Below, one piece after another: positions 25,193-33,456 of a stretch of 39,485 nucleotides of DNA. The position numbers and the translations under genes are program-made. How positions within the stretch are numbered: the first letter of the stretch is position 1; each line of letters starts with the position of its first letter. Origin of the DNA: an uncultured Alphaproteobacteria bacterium (GTDB lineage: Bacteria > Pseudomonadota > Alphaproteobacteria > RF32 > CAG-239); assembly GCA_944392265.1 (NCBI GenBank), contig CALXWC010000015.1, forward strand, positions 1 through 39,485, in the 5' to 3' direction. The notes beneath the pieces are model-generated. The model did no database searches and was not told the DNA's origin. It saw only the letters and a program-made list of their open reading frames with translations.

Positions 25193-26242
25193 ATGGATAA
25201 AAAAATCCAAACATATCACATTATCGGCGGCGGAGTTTCAGGGCTTTCTGCTGCCAAATTTATCAAACAAAAAAACGCAAAAGCCCATGTCATTATTTAT
25301 GAAGCTGCATCTCATGCAGGTGGAAGATGTTATTCATTTTATAGCCCTAAACTACAAAGAGACATAGACAATGCCACACATGTTATTTTAGGCGCCAATA
25401 AAGAATGTCGCAAACTCTTACAAGCAAAAGACTTTCACAAAAAAATAAGTTTTTGGAAAAATGATAAAATCCATACATCTCCTTGGCTTGAGCTTCCGTT
25501 AATCTTGCGTTCCATATTCAATACCAATGCGCAAGATGTTTCCTCTTGCTTAATTAAAAGCCTAATTTTCAAGCTTTTTCCATTTTTATCATTCCAAACA
25601 AAAATGTATTATTCTCATGGAGATTTAAGTAAAAACTTAATTAATCCCTTAAAAAAATACGCTGACGAAATAAGATACGGTTGGGTCTTAAAATCATATG
25701 AAAGCCAAGATAATAAAATAAGCAGCCTTCTGTTTAATAAAGACAATGTAAAAATAAATGATAATGATATTGTTATTTCTGCACTTGATGCTCACAATTA
25801 TCACAAAATTTTTAATGGTCCGAAATTTGATTTTAACACGATTATCAATATTTTTTATCGCACTAGCATTGAGTTAACTCTACCCCAAAACATTCCGTTT
25901 ATCGGCCTATCAGATGCTGTTGCCGATTGGGTTTTCATCAACAAAGACGTTGTCTGCGTTACCATATCAGATGCTAATGAAATTAATTTTTCAGATGATG
26001 AATTGGCAAGAAAAGTCTGGCAAGAGATTCGCCAAATAAACCATATTCAGGCAGCATTTCTTCCACCCTATCAAATTATTAAATACAAAAGAGCCACAAT
26101 CAGACAAGATGAAAAAAATCAATCTCTTCGTACAAATTTTCATCATCCAGATTTTTCCAATTTTCAAGTTATCGGCGATTGGATAATGAAGGATTATCCT
26201 TGCTGTCTTGAAGCCGCCATAAAATCCGCAAAAAAAATATAA
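25193..26242 (+). CDS. hpnE: Hydroxysqualene dehydroxylase-like FAD enzyme, shortened HpnE
   Basis: An FAD-dependent amine-oxidase-fold enzyme that reduces hydroxysqualene to squalene. The N-terminal dinucleotide site is HIIGGGVSGLSAAKF (Gly12-Gly17), then a ribose-binding acidic residue in IIYEAA, and the second flavin motif HAGGRCYSF (Gly43-Arg45). The C-terminal flavin segment is VIGDW near 326. At 349 residues it is about 60-70 shorter than the usual ~410-430. The loss seems to lie between THVILGANKEC (~62-72) and the FNTN segment (109-112), in the cap/substrate domain. It starts 1 base after hpnD; the longer open frame from 25088 lies within hpnD and is ignored. A terminator follows directly. 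Confidence 0.85.
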   Translation: MDKKIQTYHIIGGGVSGLSAAKFIKQKNAKAHVIIYEAASHAGGRCYSFYSPKLQRDIDNATHVILGANKECRKLLQAKDFHKKISFWKNDKIHTSPWLELPLILRSIFNTNAQDVSSCLIKSLIFKLFPFLSFQTKMYYSHGDLSKNLINPLKKYADEIRYGWVLKSYESQDNKISSLLFNKDNVKINDNDIVISALDAHNYHKIFNGPKFDFNTIINIFYRTSIELTLPQNIPFIGLSDAVADWVFINKDVVCVTISDANEINFSDDELARKVWQEIRQINHIQAAFLPPYQIIKYKRATIRQDEKNQSLRTNFHHPDFSNFQVIGDWIMKDYPCCLEAAIKSAKKI

Positions 26243-26243
26243 T

Positions 26244-26275
26244 AAAAAAAGCACTCTGTTTAGAGTGCTTTTTTT
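26244..26275. terminator. Bidirectional intrinsic terminator between hpnE and ftsZ
   Basis: A 14-bp stem (26244-26257 with 26262-26275, core GCACTCT/AGAGTGC) has a GTTT loop, with A-run and T-run flanks. It can end both the trmFO-hpnCDE transcript and the division operon ending in ftsZ at 26289. Confidence 0.95.
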
Positions 26276-26288
26276 GTATTAATCTCAA

Positions 26289-27995
26289 TTATTTTCTTCT
26301 TAAGAAGGATGGAATTTCCAAATTCAATCTTTCCTCTGCACCATAATCGGTTCCTGTTGAAGAAAAGCTTGGAGAAATCGGTTCTTGCATATGCTCAATT
26401 TCTCTTTTCTTTTTATTGCGGCGGGCAATAGAGAAACCGGTTACTCGCTCTATTAAAGTCGGAGTTCTTTCTTCATCATCAACAATCAATTCCTCAGGCT
26501 CTTCTGTTGTGCGAGCAGCAAAAGGTTGCGGATTATGATTTGGGAAGAGTTCAGGTTCTTCTTCAATTTGTTTAACTGAAGTTTTTGGAGCAAAGCCACT
26601 TTCCATACCGCTCAACAAAGAGTCATATTGGTTATTGTCGGCCAAATCTTCATTTTTATTGATAATAGCTTTGAACAAAGCAGAAGCTTTAGGCATATTT
26701 TCCATTTTTTCAGAATTATCTAAATCAGAAAAATCTGCAAAAGATTGGGCGGCCATAACCGGAGCTGTTTGTTGAACAACAGGCTCTTCTTCAACATCTT
26801 CAGGCTCTAAAGCTTGTAGTTCTGGTTGAACTTCTTCTTTAACTTCAAAAGCAACTGTTTCTGTTTGTTCGGGTTCTTCAAAAGTATTTTCAACCTTAAC
26901 GGCGGCAAATTTTTCTAAGTTAGAGTCAAGCTCGGCACTTGGCACAACCGGACGAGAAATTTCTTCTAAATAAGTTGTTTCTTGAACAATCTTTTTCACT
27001 GGTTGCGGTTTGGCAGATACTTTTTCATCACCGATACCTGTTGCCACAATAGAAACTCTGATTTTGCCTACCAAGCTTTCATCAAAGCTTGAACCAAAGA
27101 TAATATTGGCATCTTCATCCACTTCTTCTTTAATGCGGCTTGCAGCTTCATCAATTTCAAACAATGTAATATCAGAACCACCGGTAATATTAATCAAAAC
27201 ACCTTTGGCTCCACGCATAGAACAATCATCCAACAAGGGGTTAGACAAAGCTTGTTCGGCAGCTTTAACGGCACGGTCTTCACCTTCAGCCTCACCTGTA
27301 CCCATAATGGCTTTTCCTTTATCTTGCATAATAGATTTAATATCAGCAAAATCGAGGTTAATCAAACCGGGCATCATCATCAAGTCGGTAATAGAACGCA
27401 CACCGGCATACAAAACGTTATCAGCCATCACAAAAGCATCAGCCAGGGTCGTATTTTTATCAGCGATTCTAAAAAGGTTTTGGTTAGGAATAATGATAAT
27501 ACTGTCTACTTCTTTGGTAAATTCTTCAACGGCAGCTTCAGCAGTCTCATAACGTTTACGACCTTCGAATTGGAAAGGTTTGGTAACCACGCCAACCGTC
27601 AAGATTCCTTTTTGTTTTGCCAATTTAGCAACAACCGGAGCCGCACCGCTACCTGTACCGCCGCCCATACCGGCAGTAATAAAGACCATATTAGCGCCTT
27701 CCAATTCGCGCTCAATTTCTTCTTTAGCTTCTTCAGCGGCCAATTTTCCGACTTCCGGACGAGCACCTGCGCCCAAACCTTGAGTTGTTTCCAAACCCAA
27801 TTGAATTTTTCTGCTTGCGGTAGAGTGAGCCAATGCCTGAGCATCAGTATTTGCCACAATAAAATCAACGCCTTCCAATTGTTGGGCAATCATATTATTT
27901 ACGGCATTTCCGCCACCGCCGCCAACACCGATAACCGAAATTCTGGGTTTCAAGTGAGTGATTGTTTTTTCAGGTACTGCTAATTTAATTGACAT
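26289..27995 (-). CDS. ftsZ: Cell division protein FtsZ with long C-terminal linker
   Basis: The tubulin-like GTPase that forms the cytokinetic ring. The GTP-binding tubulin signature [13 protein letters not shown] lies at 108-120, with [12 protein letters not shown] at 22-33, and the T7 loop is in [11 protein letters not shown]. The conserved domain ends near residue 330. About 220 residues of acidic, Glu/Pro-rich, probably disordered linker follow, then the C-terminal peptide [11 protein letters not shown] (558-568) that binds FtsA and other partners. At 568 residues it is long; extended linkers are common in Alphaproteobacteria. AGGAAG lies 4 bases before the ATG. It is last in the dcw cluster, 104 bases after ftsA, with a possible own promoter in that gap. 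Confidence 0.98.
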   Translation of the reverse strand: MSIKLAVPEKTITHLKPRISVIGVGGGGGNAVNNMIAQQLEGVDFIVANTDAQALAHSTASRKIQLGLETTQGLGAGARPEVGKLAAEEAKEEIERELEGANMVFITAGMGGGTGSGAAPVVAKLAKQKGILTVGVVTKPFQFEGRKRYETAEAAVEEFTKEVDSIIIIPNQNLFRIADKNTTLADAFVMADNVLYAGVRSITDLMMMPGLINLDFADIKSIMQDKGKAIMGTGEAEGEDRAVKAAEQALSNPLLDDCSMRGAKGVLINITGGSDITLFEIDEAASRIKEEVDEDANIIFGSSFDESLVGKIRVSIVATGIGDEKVSAKPQPVKKIVQETTYLEEISRPVVPSAELDSNLEKFAAVKVENTFEEPEQTETVAFEVKEEVQPELQALEPEDVEEEPVVQQTAPVMAAQSFADFSDLDNSEKMENMPKASALFKAIINKNEDLADNNQYDSLLSGMESGFAPKTSVKQIEEEPELFPNHNPQPFAARTTEEPEELIVDDEERTPTLIERVTGFSIARRNKKKREIEHMQEPISPSFSSTGTDYGAEERLNLEIPSFLRRK

Positions 27996-28040
27996 TTTTC
28001 TTCCTAACTAAAATTTTTAAACAAAAATCTCTTTAGGAAA

Positions 28041-28049
28041 ACTATAACA
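28041..28049 (-). promoter_or_regulatory. Candidate extended -10 promoter for ftsZ
   Basis: TG-T-TATAGT on the minus strand (28049-28041) matches an extended -10 element. No good -35 is present. It lies in the only sizeable gap (104 bases) of the division cluster, ~46 bases before the ftsZ ATG. A 14-bp AT-only palindrome, ATATAAATTTATAT, is at 28078-28091. Separate ftsZ promoters are common in dcw clusters. Confidence 0.3.
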
Positions 28050-28099
28050 TCCAATAAATTAAGTTTTGGTTACCAAGATATAAATTTATATGGGGAATT

Positions 28100-29356
28100 T
28101 TAAAAATTTTGCTTAAACCAAGAGCTCAAACTTCCTAATAATCCTGATTCTGAACGAATTGGTTTATTAATGATTTTATTGGGCTTCTTTTCAGTATAAT
28201 TCAGAGCAAACAACAACAAACCAATGCTGGTTGAAAATGCCGGATTATATAATATTTCAGGTAAGTTCAAAACATTTTTGGGTTTGCCGATTCTCACTTG
28301 CTTATCCAAGACCATGGAAGCAACTTCTCTCATACCGGCAAGTTGGCTTCCGCCACCGGTCAAAACCACACGATGACTTGGAATATCTGCCAAACCCTGT
28401 TCTTTGAATTTAAGGTTAACCAGCTCAAAAATCTCTTCGATTCTCGGTGTAATAATGCTAATCAAATCAGATTTCGGAACTTGTTTAATCAAGCTGTCAT
28501 CTTCTTCGCCGACAGGATAAACATTAATCAACTCAGATTTGTCTTGAGAGCTTAAAAAAGCACATCCGTGTAAGGTTTTTAATCTTTCGGCATGAGCAAA
28601 TGATGTGGTCAAGCCATAGGCAATATCATTGGTCACATTGTTTCCACCAACGGCAATTGAAGAAAAATAAACCGGATAGCCATGTCTGAATGTTGCAATA
28701 CTTGTGGTACCGCCACCAATATCAATTACGGTTGCCCCGATTTCTTTTTCATCATCCACCAAGCAAGATAACCCTGACGCATAAGAAGAAAAAGCTTTTC
28801 CGGCAATTTCCAAATGAGCGTTTTCAACCACCAAAGACAAATTGCGATACATAATATCGGGCATCAAACCAAGCAAAATATCAACGGAAAGATTCTCGCC
28901 AAAAATGTTTCTCGGGTCTTTAATATCTTCCCCGTTATCCAGACGATAACACGTTGGCAAACAGTGAATAAGCTCATGGCTTTCAACATTAATTTTATTG
29001 ATACCGCGTTCAATAACCTTATTAATGTCATTTTCATTAACCGGTCTGTTTTTATTAATGGAGATAGAGGCACTTTTAATAGCGCTTTTAACCTTATCTC
29101 CGGAAACATTAACAATCACACGGTCAATACGCTCATTAGCCATTTGCTCGGCAGCTTCAACGGCATTACAAACAGACAACGTTGCTTGGTTAATATCAAC
29201 AACAATTCCGTTCTTAATTCCTTTAGAAGCATTATAGCCATATCCCACCACATTGATTCTTTTATCTCGACTGATTTTTGCAATAACACAACAAACCTTG
29301 GATGAACCAATATCCAAAGCCGCAATTGTTGTGAGTCGATTAAAAGAATGTGTCAA
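28100..29356 (-). CDS. ftsA: Cell division protein FtsA
   Basis: Actin-like ATPase that anchors FtsZ to the membrane and recruits the later divisome. The phosphate-1 loop is IAALDIGSSKVCC (11-23), the 1C SHS2 domain follows (~85-160), phosphate-2 is ATVIDIGGGTTSIATF, and the adenosine segment is VVLTGGGSQLAGM. The C-terminal amphipathic helix that binds the membrane is LLGSLSSWFKQNF. The 418 residues are normal. The start is TTG at 29356, decided by GGAGG 5 bases upstream; no in-frame ATG fits as well. It lies 18 bases after ftsQ and 104 before ftsZ. Confidence 0.97.
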   Translation of the reverse strand: MTHSFNRLTTIAALDIGSSKVCCVIAKISRDKRINVVGYGYNASKGIKNGIVVDINQATLSVCNAVEAAEQMANERIDRVIVNVSGDKVKSAIKSASISINKNRPVNENDINKVIERGINKINVESHELIHCLPTCYRLDNGEDIKDPRNIFGENLSVDILLGLMPDIMYRNLSLVVENAHLEIAGKAFSSYASGLSCLVDDEKEIGATVIDIGGGTTSIATFRHGYPVYFSSIAVGGNNVTNDIAYGLTTSFAHAERLKTLHGCAFLSSQDKSELINVYPVGEEDDSLIKQVPKSDLISIITPRIEEIFELVNLKFKEQGLADIPSHRVVLTGGGSQLAGMREVASMVLDKQVRIGKPKNVLNLPEILYNPAFSTSIGLLLFALNYTEKKPNKIINKPIRSESGLLGSLSSWFKQNF

Positions 29357-29374
29357 TGATACCTCCGTTATTTT

Positions 29375-30256
29375 CTAACCGATATTTTCTTTTTTATTGT
29401 GCAAGACAGGCGGTTTGCCATCTGTCTTTTTTAACTTAACCGTAATTTTTCCTTCTAATCTTAAGTCAATGATAGTTAATTTACGTTTAAGAATACCGTT
29501 CACTGTGTCTAAATGAACCAATTTTTTCCACGCTTGTTCCACATTTTTTTCGGGCAGTTTAATGGTTATTCCGTCTTCAATATCATCCAAGACCAAGTTC
29601 CAACGTCTTTTAGAAATATAGTTAGCCACTTTAACGCGCTCTAATATTTTTTTATTAAAGCTAATCTCTTTCAAAAGCTGGTTAATATTTTCCGGAGCCC
29701 CCTCGCCAACAATCAACAAAATCGGAGCCGTTGGTCTAAAGGTTGCATTAATAACCTGCCCTTCTTCATCAATCGGATAAAACTTTTCATTCAGTTGCCA
29801 AATGGATTGCACTTTTTTCTCAGTCAAAGAAATTTCAATAACATTCGGATAAAACTTTCTTTTAACCGTCACATTTTTAACCCAAGGCAATTTTTTTATT
29901 TTTTCTTGCAAATCATGCACATTGATTTTTAAGAAATTATCTCCGCGTTTAAGCCCCAAAGCCTGAACCAATTCTTGTTTTGAGGTTTTGTTTCTGCCAA
30001 GCACCACAACATCTTCCAAAACAAATCCGGCATTTTGTGCTTTTGTGTAAAAATCTTGAGAAATTTGTTGAAGTTTTTCTTCTACCATATCGGTATTAAT
30101 CAAAACAGTGATGAAGGCTAAACAAAAAATAAAACTCAAAATGACAATAGACGCAACCAACCGCAAGCCAAATTCTTGCGGCTCATAAACTTTATTATCT
30201 TTTTTCACCTGAACATTTTCTTGTTCAAGTTTTTGTTCTTGAGGTTGCTCGGTCAT
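29375..30256 (-). CDS. ftsQ: Cell division protein FtsQ
   Basis: A bitopic divisome protein linking early and late division components. A cytoplasmic N-terminus (~1-32, Gln/Glu-rich) precedes one membrane helix (~33-53). The POTRA domain follows (~75-145), visible as VVVLGRNKTSKQELVQALGL, then LPWVKNVTVKRKFYPNVIEI. The FtsQ/DivIB domain runs to ~275. The 293 residues are normal. No clear Shine-Dalgarno sequence precedes the ATG; it is 2 bases after the murB stop, so translation is probably coupled. The ddl gene that usually sits between murB and ftsQ is absent. Confidence 0.95.
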   Translation of the reverse strand: MTEQPQEQKLEQENVQVKKDNKVYEPQEFGLRLVASIVILSFIFCLAFITVLINTDMVEEKLQQISQDFYTKAQNAGFVLEDVVVLGRNKTSKQELVQALGLKRGDNFLKINVHDLQEKIKKLPWVKNVTVKRKFYPNVIEISLTEKKVQSIWQLNEKFYPIDEEGQVINATFRPTAPILLIVGEGAPENINQLLKEISFNKKILERVKVANYISKRRWNLVLDDIEDGITIKLPEKNVEQAWKKLVHLDTVNGILKRKLTIIDLRLEGKITVKLKKTDGKPPVLHNKKENIG

Positions 30257-30258
30257 AA

Positions 30259-31188
30259 CTATTTTTTATCTATACCCACGCGTTTAACCTCCCACTCTAA
30301 CGTAATGGAAGTTTTTTCTTTAACCTGTTTAATGATTTCTTCACCCAAATTTTCAATATCTTTAGCCGTGGCCGAACCCGTATTGACTAAAAAATTGCAA
30401 TGTTTATCAGAAACAACCGCACCATTAAAATTGAGCTTATCACATCCCGATTTTTTAATCAGCTCCCAAGCTTTCAAACCTTCGGGATTTTTGAAGGTTG
30501 AACCGGCTGTTTTTACATTATGCGGTTGAGAAAGCAATCTTTTCTTCTTGATTTCTGCAATGTTTTTAGCAATATTTTCTGCCGTATCGGGCTCATATTT
30601 AAAAGTTATGGATGTAATAATCCAATCTTCCGGAAACAAGCTGCTTCGATATGAAAGTTTCAAATCATCTACACTGATTGTTTTCTTTTCACCTTCTCCG
30701 TTTACAATGGTTGCCTGAACAATCACATCTTTAACTTCTTTGCCATAACATCCGGCATTAGTCTTTATAGAACCACCGATAACCCCTGGAATTGAGCATA
30801 AAAACTCCAAGCCGCCGATACCTTTTTCAATAAAATGCTTTTCCAAGCCACCGTTTCTCATACCGGCACCAATTGTAATTGTATTATCCTCATTAAGCTC
30901 AATTTTCTTAAAGTTTTTATTATCAAGCTTAATAACAACACCGGTAATACCACCGTCTCTCACCAACAGGTTTGATCCGGCACCAATCACAAAAACAGGA
31001 ACATTATCAGGTTTGGTTTTCAAAAACATTGCCAAATCATCTTCATTTTCAGGAAAGAACATAACTTCGGCTGGTCCACCAACCGCAAACCATGTATATT
31101 TAGACAACGGCTCTTCTTTTTTGTATTTTCCCCTAACTTTAGGCAAAATTTCCAATAACTTATCTGCAGGACTTTTAGACCAAAACAT
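30259..31188 (-). CDS. murB: UDP-N-acetylenolpyruvoylglucosamine reductase
   Basis: This FAD/NADPH enzyme reduces the enolpyruvyl ether to UDP-N-acetylmuramate in peptidoglycan synthesis. The flavin-binding segment is VIGAGSNLLVRDGG, followed by FLCSIPGVIGGSIKTNAGCYG. The catalytic Ser lies in TAGSTFKNPEG and the terminal acidic residue in TLEWEVKRVG. The 309 residues fit the shorter MurB type. AAGGAG lies 7 bases before the ATG. It follows murG by 16 bases; murC, which normally sits between them, is missing here. Confidence 0.97.
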   Translation of the reverse strand: MFWSKSPADKLLEILPKVRGKYKKEEPLSKYTWFAVGGPAEVMFFPENEDDLAMFLKTKPDNVPVFVIGAGSNLLVRDGGITGVVIKLDNKNFKKIELNEDNTITIGAGMRNGGLEKHFIEKGIGGLEFLCSIPGVIGGSIKTNAGCYGKEVKDVIVQATIVNGEGEKKTISVDDLKLSYRSSLFPEDWIITSITFKYEPDTAENIAKNIAEIKKKRLLSQPHNVKTAGSTFKNPEGLKAWELIKKSGCDKLNFNGAVVSDKHCNFLVNTGSATAKDIENLGEEIIKQVKEKTSITLEWEVKRVGIDKK

Positions 31189-31204
31189 TATGCTTCTCCT
31201 TAGC

Positions 31205-32326
31205 TTATTTCTTTTTCAAAACATCATGTTCAATAGCATCGGCAAAACGTTTGGCCGCATTTGAAATATCAAATTTTTTCGTATCCACAATCATATCATT
31301 AAGTTTTTCCGTGTGGTTAAGAAAATCTGATAATATATTACTCAAAGATTCTGGCAAAAATTCATCTTGATTAATCACACGAGCAACTTTAAGTTTTTCC
31401 AACCAACGAGCATTTCCCATTTGATGATTATCAGCCGCTGTCGGTAACGGAACCAACAAAGCAGGAATTCCCATAACTGCAATTTCAAAAACAGAAGATG
31501 CTCCGGCACGAGAAATAACCAAATGAGATTGAGAATAAAGCTCCGGCATATTATTAAAAAAGTGAGAAATTTCAATAGAACAGTCCGCGCCCTGATAAGC
31601 TTGCTTTAAGTTTTCTAAATCATCTGCACGACATTGCTGAACAATTGAAATTCTTTTTTGCAAGCTTGAATCTAATAATTTAATGGCTTCAGGAATAACA
31701 TCACTAAACACTTTTGCACCCTGACTTCCGCCCAAAATCAAAATTTGCATTTTGTCTTTTTTACTTAAAACCGGACGACCATTAGAAGATGCTTCTACAA
31801 TAGAGGCGCGCACCGGCATTCCGCCCAAAATCTTTTTAACATTTTGAGGCACATATTTTGTATTTTCAAAGCTTTCCACAATCAAGCTTGCATATTTGCT
31901 TAACAATCTGTTGGTTCTGCTCATAACAGAATTTTGCTCGTGAATAACTAAATCCGTACCAGTCAAAATTGCCGCAACACAACACGGAAAAGAGGCATAT
32001 CCGCCAAAGCCAACCACACAAACCGGTTTCTTTTTAACAATGATACAAATTGCCTGAAAAACACCTATAGCCAATTTGAACAAACTTTTTATCTTAAAGA
32101 AAAAAGACTTTCCAACCAACGCACCTGCTTGAACAGCCACATTAGGAATTTCACTCAGCTTTCCTTTATAATTATTTTTGCCGCGACTATCCGTCACCAA
32201 CAATAAACGATATCCTCGCTGAGATAATTCATTTGCCAATGCTTCGGCCGGATACACGTGACCACCGGTTCCACCGGCCGTCAAAATTATCAATGGAGCT
32301 TTTTTTGTTCGTTTAATCCGTTTCAT
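31205..32326 (-). CDS. murG: UDP-GlcNAc:lipid I N-acetylglucosaminyltransferase
   Basis: The membrane-associated GT-B (GT28) enzyme that converts lipid I to lipid II. The N-terminal lipid-binding loop is LTAGGTGGHVYPAEALA (GGTGGHV at 18-24), then HEQNSVMSRTNRLLS. The second domain has LGGSQGAK and the donor-binding ISRAGASSVFEIAVMGIPALL, then PLPTAADNHQMGNA. The start is the ATG at 32326, which has GGAGG 6 bases upstream and overlaps the ftsW end by 14 bases. The frame is open further upstream only because it runs inside ftsW. The length is 373 residues. Confidence 0.97.
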   Translation of the reverse strand: MKRIKRTKKAPLIILTAGGTGGHVYPAEALANELSQRGYRLLLVTDSRGKNNYKGKLSEIPNVAVQAGALVGKSFFFKIKSLFKLAIGVFQAICIIVKKKPVCVVGFGGYASFPCCVAAILTGTDLVIHEQNSVMSRTNRLLSKYASLIVESFENTKYVPQNVKKILGGMPVRASIVEASSNGRPVLSKKDKMQILILGGSQGAKVFSDVIPEAIKLLDSSLQKRISIVQQCRADDLENLKQAYQGADCSIEISHFFNNMPELYSQSHLVISRAGASSVFEIAVMGIPALLVPLPTAADNHQMGNARWLEKLKVARVINQDEFLPESLSNILSDFLNHTEKLNDMIVDTKKFDISNAAKRFADAIEHDVLKKK

Positions 32327-33446
32327 CTTTATCCTCCGCATGAACATTTCGTCTTGTAATTGCCAATAACATTCCCAATGCCAATGCCGTTGCCAATAAA
32401 GAAGAACCACCGTAAGAAATAAACGGCAAGGTCATTCCTTTTGTGGGCATCAAATGCAAAGAAGAAGCCATATTAATAATAGCTTGTAATCCAAAAGAAG
32501 CCGCTAATCCGGATGCCGCCAAAACAATAAATAAGTTTCCGTCTTTAGCAGAAAGGAGCATTGAGCGAATAACTATTGTGGCATAAATAGCCACAATAAC
32601 AAAACACAAAAACATACCATATTCCTCACCGGCAACAGAAAAAATAAAGTCTGTATGCGCATCAGGAATATTCATTTTCACGACACCCTCTCCTGGTCCT
32701 TTTCCAAAAAAGCCACCGTTTTCAAATGCTTCCAAAGATTTTTTTATCTGATATCCTAACTGATTATCTGAGGCCAAAAATTGATTAACACGAGCGTTAA
32801 CGTGCGGAAAAATAAAATATGCCGCAATCACGCCGACAATACCGCTAACAGCTAAAATGCCAACCAACCATAAAGATAGTCCGGCTAAAAAGAACTGAAA
32901 TCCCCAAATAGCCGTTACCACAATAGTCATACCCAAGTCTGGTTGCAATAAGAGCAAAGCTGCGGTTAAAGCATAAAGGGATGTGGCCAACAAATTTCCC
33001 GGAAAGTCTTTATATTTTTTCTGTCCGTCAAAGAGCCAAGCAGCAACCACCACGAATGTTGGCTTAACAAACTCAGAAGGTTGCAGTGAGAAACCGGCAA
33101 AATTAATCCATCTGGAAGCACCTTTGGTTTCTTCACCCCAAAACAAAGTCAGCACCATCAAAAACAAAATCAAAACATAACCAACAACCGAAACGCGGCG
33201 AATGGTTTTAAGATTTTGCATGGAAAGAAACAGCATCATTCCATAGGCAATCGGCACAAAAAACAATTGTCTTTTGATAAAGTGAAAACTCCCGACCCCG
33301 ATTCTGTTTGCAACCGAAGGGCTGGCAGAAAAATTCAAAAAGATTCCGATAATCAATAAAAGCGTAATTAAAACCAACAAGGTTTTGTCCACGGTCCACC
33401 ACCAATTGGCAATCAAACTTTTACTATTTCTGGAAAATGAAACCAC
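32313..33446 (-). CDS. ftsW: Peptidoglycan glycosyltransferase FtsW (SEDS)
   Basis: A ten-helix SEDS polymerase that joins lipid II at the division septum together with FtsI. Signatures are FSLQPSEFVKP, LLLQPDLGMTIV, GQ/GPGEGVVK in FFGKGPGEGVVKMNIPDAHTDFIFSVAGEE split over residues ~240-275, and the C-terminal FISYGGSS. The 377 residues are typical. The start is GTG at 33446, with AGGA 8 bases upstream, 10 bases after the mraY stop. murD, normally between mraY and ftsW, is absent. Its end overlaps murG. Confidence 0.96.
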   Translation of the reverse strand: MVSFSRNSKSLIANWWWTVDKTLLVLITLLLIIGIFLNFSASPSVANRIGVGSFHFIKRQLFFVPIAYGMMLFLSMQNLKTIRRVSVVGYVLILFLMVLTLFWGEETKGASRWINFAGFSLQPSEFVKPTFVVVAAWLFDGQKKYKDFPGNLLATSLYALTAALLLLQPDLGMTIVVTAIWGFQFFLAGLSLWLVGILAVSGIVGVIAAYFIFPHVNARVNQFLASDNQLGYQIKKSLEAFENGGFFGKGPGEGVVKMNIPDAHTDFIFSVAGEEYGMFLCFVIVAIYATIVIRSMLLSAKDGNLFIVLAASGLAASFGLQAIINMASSLHLMPTKGMTLPFISYGGSSLLATALALGMLLAITRRNVHAEDKDETD

Positions 33447-33456
33447 TTGTTTAATC

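Noticed and set aside
27010..27983. Plus-strand open frames of 180 and 243 codons opposite ftsZ
   Set aside because: ftsZ on the minus strand is unambiguous; these are reverse-frame shadows of its biased codons.
32327..32410. Upstream extension of murG
   Set aside because: The extra codons run inside ftsW; GGAGG precedes the ATG at 32326, and the GT28 fold starts there.
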